Assembly (NCBI RefSeq): GCF_023065955.2 | Contig: NW_026622875.1 | Location: 7,976,501-8,040,500, forward strand | DNA from: Ursus arctos | Lineage: Eukaryota > Chordata > Mammalia > Carnivora > Ursidae | Length of the DNA: 64,000 nt | Direction of reading: 5' to 3' | Shown here: positions 23,077-34,282 of the stretch, in pieces | Numbering within the stretch: the first letter of the stretch is position 1 | Layout: each line of letters opens with the position of its first letter | Made by a program: the position numbers and the translations under genes | Notes under the pieces: generated by a model | Database searches by the model: none | Told to the model about the DNA's origin: nothing | What the model saw: only the letters and a program-made list of their open reading frames with translations

Positions 23077-23233
23077 AGAGAGTCAAAGAAGACCTTAAAT
23101 TCTGGAGAAAAATGACCTTTCAAGGAATACAGAGTATACTTCCTGCCGCATGTTTTTGTCTTACTAACCTCTGATGACTGAAACATATGGCCCTGGGCCT
23201 GCAGAAAGTCCATTGATTATCAAACTCTTCATC
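23077..23233 (+). other. VEPH1: VEPH1 5'UTR part of first coding exon
   Basis: The exon begins after the acceptor ...TTTCTTTTCCAG at 23076, so at least one untranslated exon must lie upstream. The leader contains an in-frame ATG at 23174 with a poor context (C at -3) that would add 20 residues. The following ATG at 23234, with A at -3, is the one that matches the known VEPH1 N-terminus. Confidence 0.8.
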
Positions 23234-23371
23234 ATGCATCAACTGTTCAGACTGGTTTTAGGACAAAAAGATCTTTCACGAGCCGGGGACCTCTTCTCCT
23301 TAGATGACTCTGAGATTGAAGACAGCCTGACAGAAGCTTTGGAGCAAATTAAAATAATTAGCTCATCTTCG
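23234..23371 (+). CDS. VEPH1: VEPH1 first coding exon (codons 1-46)
   Basis: Encodes the N-terminus of ventricular zone expressed PH domain-containing protein 1, the vertebrate homologue of Drosophila melted. Melted-type proteins are membrane-associated adaptors; VEPH1 has been linked to TGF-beta and FoxO/insulin-pathway modulation. The 46 residues start [14 protein letters not shown] and end [10 protein letters not shown], with an acidic patch DDSEIED in the middle, and agree with the VEPH1 start as I remember it. The exon ends in phase 0 at TCG|GTAAGT (donor at 23372). I chose the ATG at 23234 over the upstream in-frame ATG at 23174 because of family agreement and the better context. The next coding exon joins in frame at 38817, after a 15.4-kb intron. 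Confidence 0.95.
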
Positions 23372-24029
23372 GTAAGTAAACTAGTTTTTAAACTAGACAC
23401 CTGAAATGACCTATTTCAGAGCCGAATGAATGCACATATGGTGGGGGAAAGGATCTTTGCAGGGGAATGAGGAAGGACCTCTTAATGGTTTTTCCTTTTA
23501 AGTCTGCTCTGTGGTTTAGTTTGGCGTCTAAGGAATAACACCAGGGCAGTCATTGACTTAGGGGGGCAGTGAGGCTGCCTTCTGCCCACTCCTGGAGACC
23601 AGAACTCTGGAGATTGCAGACCAGAGTGGAGTTATCACAAGAGACTTATCTAAGGGCTGTTTTTCTATCCTTGAAATAACACGGAGAGAAGAGGGAACAA
23701 GTCCCGGGAAAAACAAACAAGCCAGGCTATACAGTAGCAGCATAACGAAGCTGGGTGTGTGGAGGAGGATGAATAATGAACGAAGGCAGGATGACACCTC
23801 CTGCCACACAGGTAACATGAGACAAGGACAAGGATCACTCTGTTGCCAGAAGTGACAGTTGCCCAGGGCTTGATAACACTGATTCCATGTATTTCTACAT
23901 AATCTCCATTAAAAAAAAAAAATCTCTCGTTTTATTCCTTTTTCTATACCCACCCATTTAATTCAACTCACCCATCATTAGCCCCCAGTGTGATCAGACA
24001 AATTTAAAATCCCCAACAGCCCTCCCATT
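23372..24029. other. VEPH1 intron, no named features
   Basis: Unique-looking intron sequence with an A run at 23910-23921. Confidence 0.4.
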
Positions 24030-24660
24030 CCTTTGTTTCTCCTCAATGTCAAGATTATATATTCTGAAAGCATTTCCCAGAAGGGGGTGGATGTGGAGTG
24101 CCCAGGGTGGTTTGCTGTTGCCCTTCTTCATTGTGCTCGGACCCTCCATGAGATTAGTCCCATTTCAAAGGCCAACTCTCCCGAGCATCTCTTGCGTTCT
24201 CCCAGCTCAATAGCATTTGCTAATACTTGGCACAAACAGCCCCCGGGCAGAGGAAATAGACAGGACTTGAGCCATAAAATGCTGAATTACCAAATGTGTG
24301 CACATTTCACGGATCACAGCTTTCCTCCATGTTTTAATGAAGAGATGTTTAAAAGGCATACCAGCAACCAGGGCGGCTTCCTCCCCAAGACTGTCAGCCT
24401 GCTCGCTTATTGGCTGCCGTGAACACACCAAGTCCCTCCTGTGGCCAATGAAGTCATTGCCCAAACACTCTTGTCTCAGCTTAATGTCTTTGACAGCAAT
24501 TATGTGTCCACATTTTTTTTCCCCCAGAACTTTAATCAACTTAGTCTGACTCAAAAACACAAAGTATTCCTGGTACATTTCCACTTTCTGGGCAGGATTT
24601 GTGTGCTCTTTCCAGCAGCCCCTTCCTTCACACTCCTGTGGAAACGAATTGGCTGAATAT
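24030..24660. promoter_or_regulatory. Candidate conserved intronic element
   Basis: Repeat-free 630-bp block less than 1 kb downstream of the first coding exon, with two CCAAT-type boxes in opposite orientation (CTTATTGGCTGCC near 24407 and GGCCAATGAAGTC near 24442) and several homeodomain-like cores. Long frames on both strands have no family motif. The regulatory role is inference from composition. Confidence 0.25.
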
Positions 24661-24696
24661 GCCACTGATTTTCATCTAATCTAATAGGAAAAAAAA

Positions 24697-24747
24697 TATA
24701 TATATACATGTATGTGTATATATATGTATATATACACATATATATAC
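24697..24747. repeat. (TA)n / TATG microsatellite
   Basis: Alternating TA with TG/CA interruptions. Frames through it are artefacts. Confidence 0.9.
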
Positions 24748-25339
24748 GTTTCCTGAAGCCTATTTCCACTAGGGGTCACTACTGTCAGAGATTTGTTTGG
24801 TCTTCTTCATCAATTGCTTATTTTAATAGATGTCAAATTCCGAACCTTAGGACCGGTGAGTTCTGTTATATATCCCCACTCTTAACCATCAAGGCAGGCA
24901 TGTCCCTTGTCACCAGCAGCACCGTGTGTCCTTTAAGCCCCCCGATCAGCATTCCACCAGACCAGTGGGGCTGGAGAGCCAGTAGTTCTCCTGTGGTCTT
25001 CACCTGCTAACTTCATTCACCTCTCACTTCTTCCATTTCTCTGTCTGTAACAGTGGCATGAGCAGATGGGTGGCAGAATAAAAAGAGTTCGTTTTTAGAG
25101 GGATTGCGCAGATCCATCCATTTTTCTGTTACTCAATCCTAGTTATAAGTGTGTCTCAGTGTGGAATTCCTTCTCCCGCTCCATTCCTTTCAAAGCCAGC
25201 TCAAGTTTCAGTATTCCCGAAATGGCTTCTAGTGGTTCTAGTGCTTAGTGATTACTCCTTTCTATAAATACATAGTTGTCCTTTGGCATTATACTCTGTT
25301 CTTATAGAAAACCAGCCATTCATATGACCTCCTACATGG

Positions 25340-25870
25340 CAACTTCTGCACTAGGGAATCCCAGATCTGTGTTTTCAGTCTTGCTATCTCTCCCTCCGCC
25401 TCAAGCCCGTCTGTGTTGATATCCATCATCTCAAACTCTATCTATCTGAATTAGAAGTTATCATCTTTCTTCCAGCCATAGTATCACTTGTTTAGATCTC
25501 CAGGTTTGCAACCTGGAGTCACTCTTGACCTTTCTCTTTCACTGTCTCCTTTCCCTGTTGTTCTGTGGACACTACCTGAGAAATGCCTCTTCGCCAGCTC
25601 CTTCTTTTCCCTTCCTGCTGCTATCACCCTGGCTCAGGCCTTCAAAACAGTTGATCTTCTTGCCTTTGGTCTTACTGTTGTCCAGTTCAATGTACTAACA
25701 GCTACCCAATTAAACTTCCCAAACAAGTTTTTATTGCTTGTACCCCATTGTTCAAAACCTTTCCATGATGCCTCAATGCCCATGACATTCAATGACCAAT
25801 GCCAGTGATGAGTCCACTGAACGACCATGTCTACTCTATGGCTCACCTCCCTGTTAGCTGTACCCCATCT
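25340..25870 (+). mobile_element. L2 LINE fragment, sense
   Basis: Follows the L2 3' order: 'gcaacctggagtcactcttgacc', 'ctccttcttttcccttcctgctg', 'aacagttgatcttcttgcctttggtct', 'aacaagtttttattgcttgtaccccattgttcaaaacctttcc' and 'cctccctgttagctgtaccccatctttcc'. Confidence 0.65.
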
Positions 25871-27869
25871 TTCCTTATTAGGGCTTCCCTAAGGACCCTG
25901 GATCTCGGTCACCAATTCTACTTCTCAACTCCTCTTTACAAACAAAGAACTGGAAGGGATCTTCTAAATCATCTTTTCCAACTTCTTTCCAGCACAGAAA
26001 TCCCTTCTTTAGGATTCCTGACAAATAGGAGGCCTCTCCTTCTACACTTGCAATGATGAGAACATAGTAAGTTTCTGATTTTTTTTTTCATGCTCCTAAC
26101 TTTTTCCTTTCATAAATTTCCCTTTGCCATTGCATGAAGCCTCAATGGACCCTTCAGTCAGTTTTCTGCCTTGCCCTTGCCAGGAGAGCAGAGAGGGAAG
26201 TGGGGACACCTGACTATGCCAACCAGAACTTCTTTCCTGTAGTTCTAGGAAAGAAGTCAGCAGAGGGTGATTTGTCATGAGGATGGTGCTCCAAAGGGAT
26301 AGTCCTTTGTCATGGTTATCCAAACTTACTTTGTGGCTTATGGCCAGTCCTAACCTACAAAGCTTTAGACAGCTGTTCCACCGTCAGAATTTTAAATTGT
26401 TAGTGTGTTCCTCCTGTTGGCCAGATGAAATCTTACTCTTTGTGTTTTCTATACATTGTTCTTTGGTCTGTTCATTGCCCCAACAATCAAAGGAGCGTAA
26501 CTCTGTTCCTACAAGAACTTTAAGCTTATGAAGTAGGTATCAGGGATCACCTCTAGCTTCTCTCTTCTCAGCTACACATCCTTGGTGTCCAAGTGTCCCT
26601 AAGTTTTTCCATGACAAAGAAGGAGCCTATGGCAGAGAAAGGTTACAGCACCTCACATTTCCAGACGTAGGTCTGGAAGCTCAATTTTGTCAGTACATGA
26701 CAAATGCTATCCAAATCATGCTATCCAAATGCAAGACTCAGAGGTACAAATTAGAATGCCGATTTACCAATTTACAATGAAAATTATAATTCACATCAGT
26801 CAGAATTTGTGTGCTTCCATGCGGTCCTCACCAAGTGTGTACCCAGTCTTTCTCTAGACAATGGGTATTATCATTGATTAAGTTTCCTCCTCCTCCATTA
26901 GAATCCTGTCCAGTCCTAGCTCCCTATATTTAACTTACCTGTAGTCATTCATGTACAGATAGCTTGTTGGGTTAGCCCAGGAGCAGGTTAATTCCACTCA
27001 TGCAAGTGGATTTTTTTCACTTAATCCTCAAAGGGCAATCTTGTTTCCATATTCTTGGAGGACGCCCCATTGTAGCTCCCAAGTACTGCCCACATTCTCA
27101 ACATTCTGGTTTCTTTCCCCTGGAATCTTCCTAATTTGTTATCCTAATTTATCAATGCCAAGTACTTAAACCAATTGGTTGGAACAATTGCTGATAATAG
27201 TCAGATACTCCGTTTCTAAAATTTCTTTTCGACAGTAACATCACACAATTGGCCACATTTATCCTGCCATGTACCAGAACCCTCAGCTTGAATCAAGGCT
27301 TGTAATTAGAGAACTTGAAAAAAATTGTAAGTGTATTGTGTCACATTTTAAACCAGTAAATAATATTCTTGTCTTCAGGCCCTCATTCCAGGATATTCAT
27401 ACTTTTTAAAAATTATGATTCTGTCCAATATATTAGTTCTCATTCCCATCTTTGTAGAATCTGAAAATTTGGTAAGCAAGTCTTCGATCCTTTTCCTAAA
27501 GTCACTCACACAATCACTCAACCTTCCTAGATTCCATTTTACAGTCCGTGCCCTCTTTTCCACTAGTTAGTCCAAAACACTGCTGGGAGATAGTTTGTCC
27601 TTACGCTTTGCTTTGAAAATGTGACTGCTCACTCAAAATTCTCCCCAAGTTCCCCAATGTGCCTTTAAGTTTCGTCTTTTCATTGCAAGTCCTTTCTGGA
27701 CTACTTTCATCTCATAATCATTTCTTCTACTACCTTGGCTCTCCTCCCAGACTACTTCATCCCTGTCTGCTCATCCTCTTTTCCTACTCCCATTCCCCCT
27801 TACCCACTATGTTGCCTTGCCTAACCCAGACACCCACCTTCCAGTTCTCTTTAACTTTTTTTTTTTAAA
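25871..27869. other. VEPH1 intron, no named features
   Basis: Mostly unique-looking. A stretch near 25945-26055 ('aactggaagggatcttctaaatcatc') may be an old CR1/L3-type fragment. No coding evidence. Confidence 0.35.
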
Positions 27870-28140
27870 CCAGTACAGAATGTTTGGCATATACAAATTG
27901 CCCAATTTTAAAAATTAGATAAAACTGAAATCACCTGTTTCTCTCTGCCTCAAAGTCTTCCCTTTCCTCCCAAAGTGACCAATATCCTGATGATGGTATT
28001 TATCCATGAATGTTTTTATTTCTTTGCTGCACGTGCATAGCAGCTACACGTGTTGCTCTTTTTCTGGTTGTTTCCTACTATTCTTTTTCTAATCCCCTCA
28101 GCTGTGTGATTAGCTGATTGTTTATTGCTGTCGTCGTTTG
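27870..28140 (-). mobile_element. Old L1 3'UTR fragment, antisense
   Basis: 'ggcatatacaaattgcccaattttaaaaattag', 'ctcccaaagtgaccaatatcctgatgatgg' and 'ttgctgcacgtgcatagcagc' resemble the antisense 3' region of L1M elements. Diverged. Confidence 0.45.
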
Positions 28141-28454
28141 TTTCTTTTACTTTCTTATTTTTCGACACAAGCAGTTGAGACCCTAAATTTCTTGCCGGGT
28201 ACCACTTAGCATCATCCCGCAGGTTTTGAGGTAGAGTATTTTCATTACAAATTCTAAATACTTTCTTATTTTGATTGTGATTTCCTCTTGGACTCAGAAG
28301 AGACTTAGAAGTTTGTGCTTTAATTTCCCGAAGAATTTTTGTAATCTTTTTGTTGTGAAGTTAAAATGTAGCTGCATCGTAGTTGGCCAACGTGATTGGC
28401 CAGCCTCTTCTTAGGAGAGGTTGAGACTTGCCCTATAGCACAGTTTATGGCGAA

Positions 28455-28715
28455 TCTGTGTAAGTACTAACGTAGCACTTACTATGTTCCAGGAATTTTC
28501 CTAAGAGCTTATCGCATGTTAATACATTTAGTCCTTTCAGTAAACTTCCGAGATAAGTGTACTAATAGTATCTCCATTATATAGATAAGGAAACTGAAGC
28601 ACAGAGAGCTTAATAGTTGAACTCGTCCGAGATTATATAGCTAGCGAATAATCGAGCCGAGAATCAAGCCCAGACAATTTGGATTCAGAAGCCTCTTAGC
28701 CTCCACACTGTCCTG
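28455..28715 (-). mobile_element. MIR SINE, antisense, nested in old L1
   Basis: 'acgtagcacttactatgttccagg', 'tctccattatatagataaggaaactgaagcacagagagctta' and 'gaatcaagcccagacaatttggattcag' are antisense MIR. The L1 ORF2 text reads on across it. Confidence 0.85.
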
Positions 28716-28969
28716 ACTCTTTAGATGTTTGATTTGTGCCCGAGAGGCATGTGTATTCTCGAATTAGTGAGTATAATGTATTAAGTAAGTTGATGAAAGA
28801 ACTCTTTTTGATTGTATTGTTGAAGTTCTCTATATCCTCACTAAATTTGTGTTTGCTTAGACAGCCAAGTGCTAAGAGAGGTGTTGAAAAATTTCCCACT
28901 ATAATTTTGGATTTGTTGATTTCTCCTTGTAATTTTGTCAAGATTGCTTTATAAATTTGAGAGCTTTTT

Positions 28970-29452
28970 TAAAAATTGAAGTATAATTAACATATAATGT
29001 TATATTAGGTTCAGTACACAACATATTGATTCAATGATTTTATACATTACTCAGTGCTCCCCACAGTGAGGTTATCATCTGTCGCCATACAAAGTTATTA
29101 TAATTATAATAATAATATTATTATTATAATTATAATATTATAACTATATTCCCTTAGTTGCACTTTTCATCTCTATGACATTTATTTTAACACTGGAAGT
29201 TTGTATCTCTTAAATCCCCTTATTTCACCTACCCTCCCACCCAGCTCCTCTCTAGCAACCACTAGTTCTCAGTATTTAAGAGTGTTTTTTTGTTTGTGTT
29301 CATTTGTTTAGTTCACTCATGGTGTTTGTCTTTCTCTGGCTTATTTCACTTAGTATAATACTCTCTAGGTCCATCCATGTTGTCTCAAATGACAAGATCT
29401 CATTCTTCTTTATGGTTGAGTAGTATTCCAGTGTGTGTGTGTGTGTTTTATT
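28970..29452 (-). mobile_element. Younger L1 3' end, antisense, nested in old L1
   Basis: 'gaagtataattaacatataatg', 'attcaatgattttatacattactcagtgctccccac', 'ctctagcaaccactagttctcag', 'ggtccatccatgttgtctcaaatgacaagatctcattctt' and 'gttgagtagtattcca' are a carnivore L1 3'UTR in reverse. It contains the 42-bp AT palindrome and ends at a short TG run at about 29431-29447. Confidence 0.8.
29096..29137. repeat. 42-bp perfect AT palindrome, no spacer
   Basis: The 42 bases are identical to their reverse complement, with the axis between 29116 and 29117 (core AATAAT/ATTATT). It consists only of A and T and could extrude a cruciform with 21-bp arms. Confidence 0.95.
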
Positions 29453-30060
29453 ATGTATTAATAAGTTTAGAATTGTTCTTTAGTCCTTGGAGAAATTTTC
29501 CTCTTATTATTACATATTTTGCAACTTTATTCTGATAAATTTTGCTTGTTTTCTTTGGGGTAGTTGCCTGTTTTCTCTTTCTGTCTTTTTACTTTTTACC
29601 TCCCCATGTCCTTATGACTTAAATATAATTTGTAAACACCATCTAAGTAGATTTTTAAAAAATAATTCAAATCGAAAATCTGTCTTTTATTGGTAAATTT
29701 AGTCGATTTATATTTATCATGTTAAATTATATATTTGGATATATTTCTGCATTTTATTTTGAGTTACATTTCCTGATTTTCTAAATTTCTCTTTATCTGC
29801 TTTTCTCATTTTTTTAGTCGAATGACATTTTATCCTTTCATTTTCTACCTCTATTGGCTCTGTTGGTTTGAAAGTTACATTCTCTTTTCATTTTTTTAGT
29901 AGCTACCTTACAAATTTTAGCAAACATTGTCGCCATATATTATTAATTCCAAGGCAGCCAGTTTTCACCTATTTATAACTCTGAAATAAGTATGTATTTT
30001 GTAATTGATTCCAATCTTACAATCCCTGTTGGCCAGCTATTAAGCATAATAAAGTTGCCC

Positions 30061-30912
30061 TTGCCTACATGTTCATAAATTCTCGATAGCTTTTCATATT
30101 GTCAACATTCCATCTGAAGTAGGTGCAGTATTGTTACTACCAGCGTTGCATTAAATGTCCACTTAAGATGCTTCCAAAGCTTCTAGTCTATAATGTGGTA
30201 CAGAAACAAACACTTATTGGGGATGCAGGAAGGCATGGAAGAGAGTACCAGAGTATAAATTTTATATTAGTGAACAAAACATTCATCATTGCAGGAATGA
30301 TAGGAATTCCACATTGTCTGGCAAAATAATAGCTGAGTGTTTATGGAACCTAAAAAAAGGATATACTTTTTTGTTACTGGGATATTGGTAAAATATTGTC
30401 TATTATACCACAATAATTAATACAACTGAAAGCAGGAGAAACAGGCAATTCTCTTGGAAGACATGAAAGAAATTTCAAAGAAATAGGAGATGATCCAGTA
30501 CCATCCATTTATGTTTTGCATAGAATTCTCTTTAAGACCTGATATAACCCACATTTTAATTGGCAGTCTTCTCTCTTTCTTCATAATGGAAGATCTTATA
30601 ATTGACACCATCTTACATTTGTTGGATTACAATGATGTCTAAAATTATTCAATAGCTCTCTTCTCCTATTACCATCAGGACCTTGTGATATTTTCATGTC
30701 CCTCTTATATGTTGGTGTTAAGCAGCATTTTTTATTTCACCTTAATACCCTTGAAACTATTCTTTAAAATTACTGACATTTAAGAAAATTCACCCAATGT
30801 TTGTTTCAAGCACCTAACAGTTCCCCATTTTTTCCTCACTATTCTTTTTTCCCCATTGTCTTCTCTTTTTTCTTCTGCATCCAAGGTTCCACTTTCTGAA
30901 GTATACACATAT
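30061..30912. other. VEPH1 intron, no named features
   Basis: AT-rich DNA. No gene or repeat recognised with confidence. Confidence 0.4.
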
Positions 30913-30927
30913 TAAAAGTCCCTTCAG

Positions 30928-31133
30928 GGGCGCCTGGGTGGCACAGCGGTTAGGCGTCTGCCTTTGGCTCAGGGCGTGATCTCGGCGTTGTGGGATCGAG
31001 CCCCACGTCGGGCTCCTCTGCTGGAAGCCTGCTTCTTCCTCTCCCACTCCCCCTGCTTGTGTTCCCTCTCTCACTGGCTGTCTCTCTCTCTGTCGAATAA
31101 ATAAATAAAATCTTAAAAAAAAAAAATAAAAAA
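30928..31133 (+). mobile_element. Young Can-SINE (ursid-type SINEC1), full length
   Basis: Starts GGGCGCCTGGGTGGCACAGC, with a tRNA-Lys-like A/B-box head, a CT-rich body ('ccccctgcttgtgttccctctctcactggctgtctc'), the AATAAA-containing 'gaataaataaataaaatctt' and an A-tail. Flanked by a perfect 15-bp duplication, TAAAAGTCCCTTCAG, at 30913-30927 and 31134-31148. The near-intact consensus marks a recent insertion. Confidence 0.97.
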
Positions 31134-31149
31134 TAAAAGTCCCTTCAGT

Positions 31150-32095
31150 GGGGATCTAGTAGTGATAAACCCTCTCGATATTTGTGTTTTCTGAAAAGCT
31201 CCTTGTTTTGCCCTTAACTTTGAATGATGATTACCTGGGCATGGATTTCTAGCTGGGCAGTCTTTTTATTTCTCAGTAACTCCTATCATTGCTGTTATAA
31301 AATCTTTTGTCAGTTTGTCATTCTTTATACCCAATCTACTTTTTCTACGCTTTAATATTTTCTCGGTCTTCGGTGTGTTGTGTGGTTTCGCTATTATGTG
31401 TCCAGATGTGGTTTTATTTGTATATCCTTACTCAATCCTCATTGTGTTTTGTGAGTTTGAGGTTCATGCTTTTTGTCAATTTTGGAAATTTAAGAAATAT
31501 TATATCAAGTATTCTTTTCCATCTCATTTTTCCTTCTAGAAATTCTATTTTTTCACTCATTTATGCATTCCACAAGTATTTTTTTGAGTACCTATTATCT
31601 TCTAGACATGGGACTATAATCATAAACAAAGCAGACAAAAAACACTGCCCTCACATCCTTCGTTTTATCTGATTTTATCCTCCATGCCTCTTGACCTCTT
31701 GTATTTTTCATCTCTATGCGATACACCAGGTTTTCATTTCCTCGGCTCTATATTCCCATCCACTGAGTCTTTTTTTTAGCTGTATCTTATCCACTATTTC
31801 ATTTATTCACTAAGTTTCTCATTTCTAGAAGTTTCATTTGTTTCTCTTTAACATCTTTCTGTTCCTCTTAAAAGAGACTTAGTCTTTGTTCATAAGAAGA
31901 ATTTTCCTTGATACATTGAATCATTTTCAACATGTAATTGCATAATTTGAGGTCGATAATTCCATTATCTGGTTTTTGACTGTCTAATATACCCCAAGTT
32001 GTACATGCTGACACGTGCTCATATTGGCTTGGTTCCAATGTTTTGTAAGTTCGGATTTTTAAATTTGGTTTAAATAGAATCTTACTCATGTGAGT
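31150..32095 (-). mobile_element. Old L1 3' region, antisense
   Basis: 'tttctgaaaagctccttgttttgcccttaactttgaa', 'gctattatgtgtccagatgtggttttatttgtatatcct', 'gaagaattttccttgatacattg' and 'gataattccattatctggtttttgactg' give the antisense L1M order. An inserted older-LINE-like piece lies at about 31555-31660 ('cacaagtatttttttgagtacctattatcttctagacatggg'). Confidence 0.65.
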
Positions 32096-32454
32096 ACTGG
32101 ATGGTTTTAGCTGAGTGTTCCACCCCTCAAAGTAGTTTTATGTTTGCTTCTGCTGGGAGCCCCAGTGACAATATCAGCTCTGGGATCATTGGTGCTGCGG
32201 GTGGTGGTGTTAGTGTCTCCACCTTGGAGATTCTCAGAAGGATAGAATAAGTAAGCTATGTATACATAACTCTTGAAAGCAGAAAAAATGATACACATAT
32301 AAATATGAGTATGGATGCCATGTAGAATGTGACAGTAAGAGGAGAGTAAGTATACGATCTTTTTGTGCCGTACATTATGAAGTGGTTGTGAAATGAATGT
32401 ATAAAAACATTGTAGCCACATAAGGAAATATTTGTAACTCACTGTCTGTTATAA

Positions 32455-32700
32455 CATTCATCTGCACTTATTATGTGCCAGACACTGTTGTAAATCCTTT
32501 CCCTACATTAACCAATTTAATTCTCACAGGAGTAGGCGATAGATATTAATAATACCCCGATTTTAAGGACTAAGCTACTGAGGTACAGAGCTAAGTGAAC
32601 GCTCAAGGTGGCAGAGCTGGCAGAGCAGAATATGGCTTTGAGCCCAGGCGGTCTGACCCCAGAGTCCCTGCTTCCACCTGCTATGCTCTGCCGTCTCTCA
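32455..32700 (-). mobile_element. MIR SINE, antisense
   Basis: 'cacttattatgtgccagacactgttgtaaatcc', 'accaatttaattctcacaggag', 'gagcccaggcggtctgaccccagagtccctgct' match antisense MIR closely. Confidence 0.9.
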
Positions 32701-33904
32701 AGGAAGGGAGGGAGAAATGATCCTCAAGCTGTTTTCCCTCTTCTTTTCCAACTTCCACTCCTCCGCCATTCCCACCACTAAATACTTGATTTCAGACGTT
32801 CCACATTCCCTTTAGCCAGCAGGCCGTCCCCCGAAGACTGTTTACAGCATAAAGACGTGTGACTGGCTTACGGTTTATGGATGTTGATGTGGGGCTGTGG
32901 TGTCTGTGGCTGGGTGGGGGTGACCCATCCTGGTAACTAGACTGGGAGCAGCGCAATGTGTTGATTTTTCATTGTCCCACCCTCCCTACTGCTTTAGGGT
33001 AAGTTACTTAAAAATTAACAATGACCAGGCTACTGTGAGAATGAATCGCTAAACCCAGTTTGATATTAAAAATTCTGGTTCTTAGAAATTATTGCTTTTA
33101 ATACACACAGGTACTGATTCGGTGTTGAACTCACACATAAACATGTATGTATGCACACATATATATTTCATGAGAACAGGGTGGAATGTGAGTCAGGAAA
33201 ACCCTAATTGCAAAGCTGATCTCACGCCAAAAAGCTTTAGACTATTTGACTACATCATTAAAATTTTTTTTTAATTTCTTTTGTCTTTTTGAATATTCGT
33301 TGAAGGAAGCAGTTAACAGCTTTTCAGGTTTTCAACTTTTTTTGGAGGAAACTTCCTCTTTGGAGAATGCTTTTCTTCACGTCATATGGAGGAATTTAAA
33401 TTTATACATTTTTTCAAGGTAAAAAAAATCTTTTCTTCTCAGTAAAGTGGTATGTCACAGGCAATTCTTAGCTACGAGAGATTCACAGTAGTATCAAATT
33501 TCATAACTGATGCACTTTGCCTGATATATTAATATGTTCACTAAAATTGTGAACAGTTTGCCCCGATTTATCCTTATGGACAGCTGCTTAACTCCTCTAG
33601 TTAGAAATCTTAGAATCAGAACACATGCCTTTTGTTAAACAATCTTGCTGACCCACTAATCATTATCCTGTATACTCCAGCTTCATCCCAGAGCGCTCCC
33701 TTCCGAATTCTCCATCAAATTGGTTCTCTTTTAGCAGGAAACTGGAATCTTGGTGTTCATGAACCAAAACACTTATGTATGTCATGTACTTTTCCCTGAG
33801 TTGCACCTTCCACTTTTACTGAGGGTTATTTCATCCAAATGGAAATCTCTTTGCTATTTATTGTTAAACTATTGTTTAGACATGGTTTATTATGTTTCCC
33901 AGAG
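32701..33904. other. VEPH1 intron, no named features
   Basis: Unique-looking DNA. Small frames have no family similarity. Confidence 0.4.
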
Positions 33905-34280
33905 TCATCTATATAAGCTCTGTTGTAATTGGGTTCCCAGGAAAACAGATTCCAAAATGGCTGTTCCAAGGGAGGAACGAAACTCTGAGAGAGGCCATTT
34001 CCTTTGACAAAGAACAGTTTCTGCAGGCAGACTTGGGTCTGGACTGGCAGCTGAGAAAATGAGTGCCTTTGTCCTAACGGGGTCTATGGGCGATGGACCA
34101 TAGTATCTACTACAGTCTACCCCTCTCACCATTCAGATCTACCTGCTTTGTATAATAATTTCATTCCATATGGAAACAGCCTCTCAGAGATGCTTTTCCT
34201 GACAAAATTTACAAGAAGAAGCTTAGTGAGAGGATCTGTCATCTCTACCATACCAATTGCTATCAAGGCTGCAATTGGTA
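33905..34280. mobile_element. Possible endogenous-retrovirus-like internal fragment
   Basis: The text 'gggttcccaggaaaacagattccaaaatggctgttcc' and the following block resemble internal regions of old ERV-type repeats, but the match is weak and I cannot fix orientation. It ends at a hairpin (arms 34251-34260 and 34271-34280) next to the LTR. Confidence 0.25.
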
Positions 34281-34282
34281 CT

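Larger units (their letters stand above)
28165..30060 (-). mobile_element. Old L1 ORF2 region, antisense, interrupted twice
   Basis: Antisense ORF2 text is split into three parts: 28165-28454 ('tagcatcatcccgcaggttttgaggtagagtattttcatt', 'ttggactcagaagagacttagaag'), 28716-28965 ('ttgatttgtgcccgagaggcatgtgtattctc', 'gaaaaatttcccactataattttggatttg'), and about 29455-30060. The gaps are filled by a MIR and a younger L1 3' end. Decayed, with no coding potential. Confidence 0.7.

Noticed and set aside
24207..24665. 152-codon minus-strand and 129-codon plus-strand overlapping frames
   Set aside because: They shadow each other in the same block, have no family resemblance and no splice context.
30928..31133. 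tRNA gene
   Set aside because: The tRNA-like A and B boxes belong to the head of a Can-SINE with an A-tail and target-site duplications.
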